NCBI GenBank assembly: GCA_017962865.1
Contig: JAGCUM010000146.1
Coordinates: 1 to 11,455, forward strand
From: Spirochaetales bacterium
Lineage (GTDB): Bacteria > Spirochaetota > Spirochaetia > Sphaerochaetales > Sphaerochaetaceae
Reading direction: 5' to 3'
Length of the DNA: 11,455 nucleotides
A model generated the notes under the pieces. It was not told where the DNA came from. It saw nothing but the letters and a program-made list of their open reading frames with translations, and did not search any database. The position numbers and the translations under genes are program-made. Positions within the stretch are counted from its first letter, which is position 1. Every line of letters starts with the position of its first letter. This document shows, in pieces, positions 5,841-11,455 of this stretch.

Positions 5841-7992
5841 ATGTCATCTCGACGTAGAGTGCCAGCTGAAGGTTCTTGTTGAAACCGACTCCGAATACCA
5901 GGTCTCCTACCGGTGTGCTGACACCGTAGCCCAGCGATATTCCGAGATCCCAGCTGTCCTTGCGCAGGGATGTGAAGGGAACCATGGATTCAGGAACCTC
6001 GAAGCTGGTCCATCCGTACTTGACCGTTCCCTTGATTCCTGCCCTGACCACCACTGCTATGAAGCTGGAAACGAAGCCCGACGTGAGATTGAACTGAAGG
6101 CCGAATCCTCCGTGGATGAACTCTCCGTAGAGAACCCCCGTTGCATAACCGGGCATTCCTTCCCATCCGCCGTACTCCATCGACATGGAGCGAAGCACAT
6201 ATGACTGATAGAGGGAACAGCGGGAGCTGTAGCCGTTGGCTTCCAGCCAGAGCGAGGTCTTGTCGCTCAGTCTGAAAGTGTATTCACCGGACAAGCCCAG
6301 CTTGTAGAACCATTCGCCTATTCTTATGTTGTACCCGGCTTTTGCAAGGAAATCGACCCTTGCACCGCTCTTTGAGAAGAAACCGTTGCTGTACCCGGGA
6401 TAGTAGACAAATTCCAGGGAGGCTGTCGGAGAGAGTGCATAGTAGTTCAGATCTATGCTGGTGTCGATTATTTCAAGGTTTGCAAAATCCCAGGAATTCT
6501 CTGCAGATGCAAAGAGCTGAAGATTGAAGTTCTTTCCATTGGTAAGCATCGCACCGGCGTCGACGGCTACAAGGCCTTCGATTACATTCCATCTGTAAGT
6601 TGCGCTCTTATCGGTGAAGAAGCTCCTTGAGCCTATCTCGGTCTTTACCCTGGCAATGGCATAGAGCCTCTCTCCGTAGTCCGGAGTCAGCCTGTACAGG
6701 GTCAGAAATGACAGATCCGTCGTTCTGCTCATCTGGAGTTTGAGCCTTATATCGAAGCTGAACCTGCTTGCACCGATATCCTTGATGAAGCTCCTCAGGC
6801 TCAGTACGGGATACAGGGCTCTTGAGGTATCGGCATCTTCTTTTTCTGCGAAGAAGAAACCGTAGCCTCCGGAACCGTAGAGACCAAGGGATATCCTGGT
6901 TCTTCCCAGCAGGTCTTCGTGACGTTGCTCCCTTGTGGAAAGAAGCTCGGCTTTCGTTCGCTTGGTGAACTTAGTGTGGTATTCGCCCACTCTGTTCGGA
7001 TCCTTGTATTCCTTCTGATCCTCCGTGAACAGGGCTGCGATTTCCTCAAGCTTTGCCTTCTGCTCCTCTGCTTCACGGTCGCCCCTCTCGAGGATTCCGA
7101 TTGCCTCTGCAAAGCTCAGCGTCCCGTAGCCGCTCAGATCCGGTGAGAACCAGTAGTCGGCCATATCGACTTCACCCTTAGAGACATTGTTCAGGACCGT
7201 GGTGAGCGTACTGCTGGCGGTTCCAGAAAGGGAGCTGTAGTTCTCCACCGTGAGCTTGTTCTTGCCGTAGGCGTTGAGGGTAACCACTATGATGATGTCA
7301 TAGCCTTCCTCGACAGCCCTGTGCACTATGTAGTTGCTGACGATTCCGCCGTCCATAAAGACCGATCCGTCGGAGAGGATCACAGGCTCGAAAATCAGCG
7401 GAAGGCTCATACTAGAACGCATGGCTGTGATGAGATTTCCCTCCCTGAATACGTATTCGTCTCCGGTGATCATGTCCGCTGCGTTGCACTCGAACGGAAC
7501 AACCAGATCAGTGTCGAAGTTCAGTTCGTCGGGAACATTTCCTATGAACTTATTGAAGAAGTTGAGAACAAGATAATCGTCTATAAAGCCATTGATACCG
7601 CCGATTCCCTGGCCAAGTGAGAGAGACAGGACATTGTTGCTGTTGAAGTCAAACGCATCCAGAACCTCGGTGTAGCCTTCGGAATCAAAGACCGTGAAGA
7701 GCTGCGTGAGGTCGTTGCCTACGACTATTTCCCTCATTTCCCCGGGCGAAAGGCCTGCTGCATACAGACCTCCGATGAGAGCTCCCATACTGGTTCCGAA
7801 CACCTTGTCGATGGGGATTCCGTAGCGCTCGAGGGCCTCGATGATGGGAATATGTGCAATTCCCTTGGCTCCTCCTCCGGAAAGGACCAGGGCAACGGAG
7901 GGACGATCCTTGACGGGGGTCTCCGGTTCCTCTGCGAAAACGGAGGCGAGAACGAACAATATCAGAAGCAGGCAGGCAATCAGTTTTCTCAT
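5839..7992 (-). CDS. Patatin-like phospholipase with C-terminal outer-membrane barrel
   Basis: A 717-residue secreted lipolytic protein. The N-terminus MRKLIACLLLILFVLASVFA is a clear signal peptide with likely cleavage at VFA-EEP. The patatin catalytic domain fills about residues 30-310: oxyanion loop SGGGAKG at 38-44, nucleophile elbow GTSMG at 66-70 (S68) and catalytic aspartate in MDGG (D214). A charged linker follows, and from about 360 to the end the sequence alternates polar and aromatic/hydrophobic residues in many strands, like the BamA/Omp85-related barrel of PlpD-type (type Vd) autotransporters. This predicts an outer-membrane phospholipase, export side inferred. The ATG at 8007 would add five residues, but a TATAAT sits between the two starts, so 7992 is preferred. 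No Shine-Dalgarno is seen before either. The last residues (VEMT) lack the terminal aromatic typical of proteobacterial barrels. Single gene. Confidence 0.9.
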   Translation of the reverse strand: MRKLIACLLLILFVLASVFAEEPETPVKDRPSVALVLSGGGAKGIAHIPIIEALERYGIPIDKVFGTSMGALIGGLYAAGLSPGEMREIVVGNDLTQLFTVFDSEGYTEVLDAFDFNSNNVLSLSLGQGIGGINGFIDDYLVLNFFNKFIGNVPDELNFDTDLVVPFECNAADMITGDEYVFREGNLITAMRSSMSLPLIFEPVILSDGSVFMDGGIVSNYIVHRAVEEGYDIIIVVTLNAYGKNKLTVENYSSLSGTASSTLTTVLNNVSKGEVDMADYWFSPDLSGYGTLSFAEAIGILERGDREAEEQKAKLEEIAALFTEDQKEYKDPNRVGEYHTKFTKRTKAELLSTREQRHEDLLGRTRISLGLYGSGGYGFFFAEKEDADTSRALYPVLSLRSFIKDIGASRFSFDIRLKLQMSRTTDLSFLTLYRLTPDYGERLYAIARVKTEIGSRSFFTDKSATYRWNVIEGLVAVDAGAMLTNGKNFNLQLFASAENSWDFANLEIIDTSIDLNYYALSPTASLEFVYYPGYSNGFFSKSGARVDFLAKAGYNIRIGEWFYKLGLSGEYTFRLSDKTSLWLEANGYSSRCSLYQSYVLRSMSMEYGGWEGMPGYATGVLYGEFIHGGFGLQFNLTSGFVSSFIAVVVRAGIKGTVKYGWTSFEVPESMVPFTSLRKDSWDLGISLGYGVSTPVGDLVFGVGFNKNLQLALYVEMT

Positions 7993-7998
7993 GGCGTA

Positions 7999-8039
7999 AT
8001 TATACATATTGAAGGGGGTGTTTTAAAGAAGGAATTATA
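7999..8039 (-). promoter_or_regulatory. Two perfect -10 hexamers upstream of the patatin gene
   Basis: Reading leftward, TATAAT occurs at 8004-7999 and at 8039-8034. The first has a weak -35 (TTTAAA, 8027-8022) at 17-base spacing and would start transcription at or within a base or two of the ATG at 7992. The second would give a leader of about 35 bases without a Shine-Dalgarno. No good -35 is seen for the second box. Which is used cannot be told. Confidence 0.45.
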
Positions 8040-8073
8040 ACAATCTGAAGCCATTCTCAGTGACATAGGCTTA

Positions 8074-8102
8074 TTGCTTTTATCTCTGCCCGTGAGTATA
8101 TT
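8074..8102 (+). promoter_or_regulatory. Candidate sigma-70 promoter for the ABC importer operon
   Basis: TTGCTT (8074-8079) and TATATT (8097-8102) are separated by exactly 17 bases. The predicted start point is near 8109, giving a leader of about 30 bases before the binding-protein ATG. The -35 box matches the consensus only in TTG, so support is moderate. Confidence 0.5.
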
Positions 8103-8108
8103 TTGAGA

Positions 8109-8124
8109 TGTCACGTATATGACA
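8109..8124. promoter_or_regulatory. TGTCA-N6-TGACA inverted repeat in ABC operon leader
   Basis: TGTCA (8109-8113) and TGACA (8120-8124) form a 5-bp dyad with a 6-base spacer. It falls at the predicted transcription start and ends just before the Shine-Dalgarno AAGGAG (8126-8131). A regulator bound here could block transcription; the arms are short enough to be chance. Confidence 0.35.
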
Positions 8125-8139
8125 CAAGGAGTCAAACAT

Positions 8140-9111
8140 ATGAGACGTCATTTCAGGATTTCAATCCTTATCGTTCTGGTCGCTCTCGTGACCATCATCC
8201 CCGCTTTTTCAACCCCTGTCGCCGAAACCCGTATCGGCGTTCTGAAGGGCCCCACCGGCATCGGTGCCAGCTACCTTCTTTCGGAGAACGAACAAGGCAA
8301 GACCATAAACAAGTACACCGTCACCATCCTTGCAGAGGCATCGGACATGATCGGACAGCTGGCAGCAGGTCAGCTTGATATCGCCGCAATCCCGACCAAT
8401 GCCGCAGTCAGCCTCTACAACAAGACCAACGGCGGTGTCAGACTTGCAGCGCTTAATACCGCAGGTGTGCTCTACATCCTGGAAAACGGAAGCTCAGTGG
8501 AATCGGTCTCTGACCTTAAGGGCAAGACCATCTATGCTGTCGGACAGGGATCGAACCCCGAGTATGTGCTGCGCTATATCCTTTCAGAGAATGGAATTGA
8601 CCCGGACAAGGATGTGGATATCCAGTTTATGGACAGCGCGGAGCTCCAGACCCGTGCCGCAACCGGCGAGATCGGAATCTGCATGCTTCCCGTCCCGGCC
8701 GTCACCACGGTTCTGATCAAGAATCCGTCCATGAGAATCGCTCTGGACCTTACTCAGCAGTGGGATGCCCTTGAGGCAGGCAGCCAGCTCATCATGGGCT
8801 GTATCGTCGTCCGCACGGATTATCTGAAGGAGAACCCGACTGCGGTGCGCACCTTCCTGCGTGAGTACCAGAAGTCCATTGAGTTCGTGAGAGACAACCC
8901 CGCAGAGGCCGGTGAAATGTGTGCTGCCTTCGGCATCGTACCGTCTGCGGCCATCGCGACCAAGGCCATCCCCGACTGCAATCTCATCTTCGTTTCAGGC
9001 GACCAGATCAGAGAGGATATCGAGGGTTACTTCCAGGTACTCTTCGACGCCAATGCAAAATCCATAGGCGGCGCAATGCCCCTCGATGATTTCTACACTC
9101 TGGAGTTCTGA
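8140..9111 (+). CDS. ABC importer periplasmic binding protein, NitT/TauT type
   Basis: A 323-residue periplasmic solute-binding protein of the NMT1/TauA-like fold, delivering a substrate to the permease encoded next. The start ATG 8140 has AAGGAG eight bases upstream; a frame extension to 8119 is ruled out by this site. The N-terminus (MRRHFRIS followed by a hydrophobic run to PAFS) is a signal peptide without a lipobox cysteine, so the protein should be soluble in the periplasm. Seen in the mature part: IGVLKGPTGIGAS first strand, DLKGKTIYAVGQG hinge region and a C-terminal GIVPSA ... KAIPDCN segment common in this group. The ligand is not evident; aliphatic sulfonates, nitrate, and thiamine-precursor pyrimidines are typical for the superfamily, none favoured here. 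No riboswitch is seen upstream. Confidence 0.88.
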   Translation: MRRHFRISILIVLVALVTIIPAFSTPVAETRIGVLKGPTGIGASYLLSENEQGKTINKYTVTILAEASDMIGQLAAGQLDIAAIPTNAAVSLYNKTNGGVRLAALNTAGVLYILENGSSVESVSDLKGKTIYAVGQGSNPEYVLRYILSENGIDPDKDVDIQFMDSAELQTRAATGEIGICMLPVPAVTTVLIKNPSMRIALDLTQQWDALEAGSQLIMGCIVVRTDYLKENPTAVRTFLREYQKSIEFVRDNPAEAGEMCAAFGIVPSAAIATKAIPDCNLIFVSGDQIREDIEGYFQVLFDANAKSIGGAMPLDDFYTLEF

Positions 9112-9113
9112 AC

Positions 9114-9887
9114 TTGAACAAAGATCTGGGAACGGACAGACACAGGACCACCCGCAGACTGCTGGCGGCCCTGTTCTGGCTTGCCGTCTGGCAGCTTGCA
9201 GCGATGGCTGTGGGCAAGGATCTCATCCTGCCCGGTCCGTTCTCCGTACTCAGGGCCCTGTGGCAGCTTGTGCGTCAGGGCGATTTCTGGCTGAGCATCC
9301 TGCTGACCATGTTCAGGATAATGCTCGGCTACTGCCTAGGTGTGGCCGCAGGCTGCATCCTGGCTCTTGCCTGCTGCAGTTCCAAACTTCTTGACAGCCT
9401 GCTCTCTCCCATCGTGCGCATGGTCAGGGCAACGCCTGTTGCATCGTTTATAATCCTTGCGATGCTATGGATGACCAAGGGCGGTGTGCCCGTGCTGATG
9501 TCTGCCCTGATGGTCACCCCGGTCGTATGGGGCAACCTCGTCGAAGGATTCGCAAGCAGGGACATGGCACTTTCGGAAATGGCGCACGCCTACCGCCTCG
9601 GCAGATGGAAGACTCTTCGTTTCGTCTACATTCCCGCCCTGATGTCCGCACTCAAGGCATCCTGTCTGACCGCCCTCGGCCTTGCCTGGAAATCGGGCAT
9701 TGCAGCAGAAGTGCTGAGCCAGCCCAAAAAGGCAATCGGTTCGAACATCTACTATTCGAAGGTATACCTTGAGACACCCGAGCTGTTTGCATGGACGGCA
9801 TCGGTCATAGCCCTGAGCTTTGTCCTCGAGACGGTGGTCAAGAAGCTTCTTGTAAAGCAGAAGTCCGAACAGGGAGGAGTAAAATGA
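9114..9887 (+). CDS. ABC importer permease, NitT/TauT type
   Basis: A 257-residue inner-membrane permease of the BPD_transp_1 family, forming (as a homodimer) the channel for the adjacent binding protein. About six hydrophobic segments are visible, roughly at residues 16-33, 60-88, 108-120, 125-142, 183-200 and 226-245. The EAA loop that docks on the ATPase is EMAHAYRLGRWKTLRFVYIP at 155-174. The start is a TTG, two bases after the binding-protein stop; it is supported by GGAG (9102-9105) eight bases upstream and by the lack of a suitable ATG before the first membrane helix. The last codons overlap the ATPase start in an ATGA arrangement. Confidence 0.9.
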   Translation: MNKDLGTDRHRTTRRLLAALFWLAVWQLAAMAVGKDLILPGPFSVLRALWQLVRQGDFWLSILLTMFRIMLGYCLGVAAGCILALACCSSKLLDSLLSPIVRMVRATPVASFIILAMLWMTKGGVPVLMSALMVTPVVWGNLVEGFASRDMALSEMAHAYRLGRWKTLRFVYIPALMSALKASCLTALGLAWKSGIAAEVLSQPKKAIGSNIYYSKVYLETPELFAWTASVIALSFVLETVVKKLLVKQKSEQGGVK

Positions 9888-10465
9888 AGATAGAAAACCT
9901 CAGCTTCTCCTACTTTGACAAGGCAATCGAGAAAAAGGTATTTGATGGTCTGAATCTGAACTGTGATAGCAGAATAATCTGTATCATGGGCCATTCAGGC
10001 TGCGGAAAGACTACCTTGCTTCACATCCTTGCAGGCCTTCTGAAGCCGTCCTCGGGAACCGTTTCGGACTTTCCGGAGAAGGTCTCGGTGATGTTCCAGG
10101 AAGACAGGCTTCTTCCCTGGCTCAATGCCTACGAGAACGTCGCCATCGTCCGCAGCACCCCGCTTGTGCGCTGGAACGGACAGGACGACATTGCCAGCGA
10201 AATTCTGAGAAGCCTGGACATCGATCCTGCAATGGATATCGAAAGCATGTCGGGCGGAATGAAGCGCCGCGTCGCCCTTGCACGCGCCCTTGCCTTCGAT
10301 TCGGAGGCCCTGCTTCTGGACGAGCCCTTCAAGGGCATGGACGAGGACCTTGTGGCCCGGGCTGCACAGCTTGTCAGAAAGCAGGACAAGATCACGATAG
10401 TCTCCACCCATTCCGAAGCCGAAGCAAAGGCTCTCGGGGCTGAAATAGTGAGACTGAATCAATAA
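9884..10465 (+). CDS. ABC importer ATP-binding protein, TauB/SsuB type, short
   Basis: A 193-residue cytoplasmic ATPase powering the importer. Motifs in order: Walker A GHSGCGKTT at 36-44, Q-loop glutamine 72 in MFQEDRLLPWLNAYENV (a TauB/SsuB-like stretch), signature MSGGMKRR at 122-129, Walker B LLLDEP with glutamate 147, and the H-loop histidine 176 in VSTHSEAE. All catalytic residues are present. The usual family length is about 240-260, so this is a compact version missing the C-terminal part past the H-loop region; it ends shortly after, at LNQ. The start is ATG 9884, with GGAGG (9873-9877) six bases before and an ATGA overlap with the permease stop; the open frame to 9791 lies inside the permease gene and is not part of the protein. 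Confidence 0.93.
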   Translation: MKIENLSFSYFDKAIEKKVFDGLNLNCDSRIICIMGHSGCGKTTLLHILAGLLKPSSGTVSDFPEKVSVMFQEDRLLPWLNAYENVAIVRSTPLVRWNGQDDIASEILRSLDIDPAMDIESMSGGMKRRVALARALAFDSEALLLDEPFKGMDEDLVARAAQLVRKQDKITIVSTHSEAEAKALGAEIVRLNQ

Positions 10466-10479
10466 CCGTTTTTATTCAG
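10453..10479. terminator. Weak hairpin between convergent genes
   Basis: CTGAAT (10453-10458) and ATTCAG (10474-10479) are complementary, with an AT-rich loop that contains TTTTTA. It spans the 6-base gap between the ATPase and peptidase stop codons. The stem is only 6 bp and AT-rich, so it is a poor terminator candidate. Confidence 0.25.
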
Positions 10480-11455
10480 CAAGCGTAATTATCTTGGCGA
10501 TGAAATCCGTGTCGGGTCCTATGGAATCCGTGCAAAGGTACTCATCGACCGAATGTGCACCGTTTCCCGCAGGTCCCATGCCGTCTATGCACACCGGAAT
10601 CACCGGGCTTATGAAGTTGGATGCCGAAAGACCTCCGCGCTTTCTGACCACGAACTCACGGCCCTCGGCTTCTGCAAGAGCAGTTACCCAGTCCGTAAAC
10701 ACCTCGGTTTCCCTTGAAGGCACCATGGGAGGATCGAATCTGTCCAAGGGCCTTTCGACCTTAACCCCCGCTTCTGCGGCATGGTCGTAGAGCTCCTTTA
10801 TCAGGGCTTTTGCCTTATCTGCCTCATCCAGTCTCTCGAAACGGATTTCCCCTGTCATTTGGGCATTCTGCGCAACCACGTTGGATGCAGTTCCGCCCGA
10901 AACAAGGCCTATGTTGGCGGTGGTCTCGGTTTCCCTGTTCACCAGGCCCATTATCCTGTTGATCCAGTACGACATCTCCGTGATGGCGGAAATGGAGCCG
11001 TTGGTCAGCATGAAGCCTGCATGGCCGGCCTTTCCGGTGAAGATGAAGTTGAACTTGATGATTCCCTTGCGCTGGATGCAGTGGATGGGCTTGTCATCTG
11101 CCTCTGCAGCCTCCATGACGATGCAGATGTCGCTCTTCGAGGCCACTTCCTGCAGGTACTTGCGCGAATACGGGGATCCGATTTCCTCATCGGGCTGGAA
11201 TACCACGATTATGTTTCGCCTTTCAAGGATCTCGGGGCTCAGGCTCTTGAGGGCATACAGCGTAGACAGAAGGCCCTGCTTCATGTCGCAGACCCCCGGT
11301 CCGTAGGCACGGTTTCCCTCCACGGGGAATGGGCGCTCTGCAGCGGTTCCCTTGGGAAAGACGGTATCCATATGGCCGGTGATGAAAAAGTCGTAGTGGT
11401 CCGCCTTTACGTTCATCGCAGTAAAGCACGGGGCGACGGCACCGACTTCATCCAT
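10472..11455 (-). CDS. M20-family metallopeptidase (carboxypeptidase G2-like), N-terminus missing
   Basis: A zinc-dependent peptidase/deacylase fragment of 327 residues. Numbering from the window edge: metal-binding GHMDTVFPKGT gives H28 and D30, the bridging aspartate is D57 in GPGVCDMKQG, the catalytic pair is DEE with E90 and E91, a further ligand is probably E115 in IVMEAAEA, and the last histidine lies in GNGAHSVDEYL near the C-terminus. The dimerisation/lid domain sits between (about 130-245). Intact M20 proteins have a further 50-80 residues before the GHMD motif, so the ATG at the window's last bases is probably internal. The glutamate carboxypeptidase / CPG2 group is the best match, but the natural substrate is unknown. 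It converges with the ABC operon with a 6-base gap, so a functional link to it is not implied. Confidence 0.9.
   Translation of the reverse strand: MDEVGAVAPCFTAMNVKADHYDFFITGHMDTVFPKGTAAERPFPVEGNRAYGPGVCDMKQGLLSTLYALKSLSPEILERRNIIVVFQPDEEIGSPYSRKYLQEVASKSDICIVMEAAEADDKPIHCIQRKGIIKFNFIFTGKAGHAGFMLTNGSISAITEMSYWINRIMGLVNRETETTANIGLVSGGTASNVVAQNAQMTGEIRFERLDEADKAKALIKELYDHAAEAGVKVERPLDRFDPPMVPSRETEVFTDWVTALAEAEGREFVVRKRGGLSASNFISPVIPVCIDGMGPAGNGAHSVDEYLCTDSIGPDTDFIAKIITLAE

Noticed and set aside
8041..8139. Riboswitch before the ABC operon
   Set aside because: The predicted leader is about 30 bases, too short for a known riboswitch, and no conserved core was recognised.
9791..9883. Upstream extension of the ABC ATPase frame
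   Set aside because: It overlaps the permease gene in another frame, and the ATG at 9884 has a strong ribosome binding site.

Overview
The window reads as ordinary chromosome from a diderm bacterium, most likely a spirochaete of the Sphaerochaeta/Treponema kind. This is inferred from the mix of an outer-membrane patatin with a C-terminal barrel, an Sec/lipobox lipoprotein, a RarA ATPase carrying an extra C-terminal domain, and moderately GC-rich coding. No 16S or other marker is present, so the taxon is a guess. There are ten protein-coding genes, two of them cut by the window ends, and no tRNA, rRNA, CRISPR array, transposase or phage gene that I can see.

Left part (1-1434, + strand): the tail of a DUF2442-like/helix-turn-helix protein in visibly AT-richer sequence, then a PfkB-family sugar/nucleoside kinase with no clear Shine-Dalgarno. 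Middle left (1446-4996, - strand): a tight operon read from right to left, RluA-type pseudouridine synthase, then a lipoprotein, then RarA fused to a methyltransferase-like domain. The lipoprotein stop and the rarA ribosome site sit almost on top of each other, so these two are probably translationally coupled. The kinase and rarA converge with 11 bases between them.

Middle (4997-5840): a 70-base divergent gap with an 8-bp perfect inverted repeat separates the operon from a Bax-inhibitor-1 family membrane protein, which ends in a strong rho-independent terminator. Right of it (5839-7992, - strand) is a secreted patatin-phospholipase with a predicted outer-membrane barrel, whose stop codon overlaps the terminator's T tract.

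Right part (7993-11455): a 147-base divergent promoter region, then a three-gene ABC importer operon of the nitrate/taurine/sulfonate type (periplasmic binding protein, permease, ATPase; + strand; gene junctions of 2 bases and a 4-base ATGA overlap). It converges with an M20-family metallopeptidase (- strand) whose N-terminus lies beyond the window.

I find no convincing new multi-gene system. The items most worth a second look are the RarA-methyltransferase-like fusion with its coupled lipoprotein, the -10 boxes very close to the patatin start (possible leaderless message), and two short inverted repeats at the divergent promoters.
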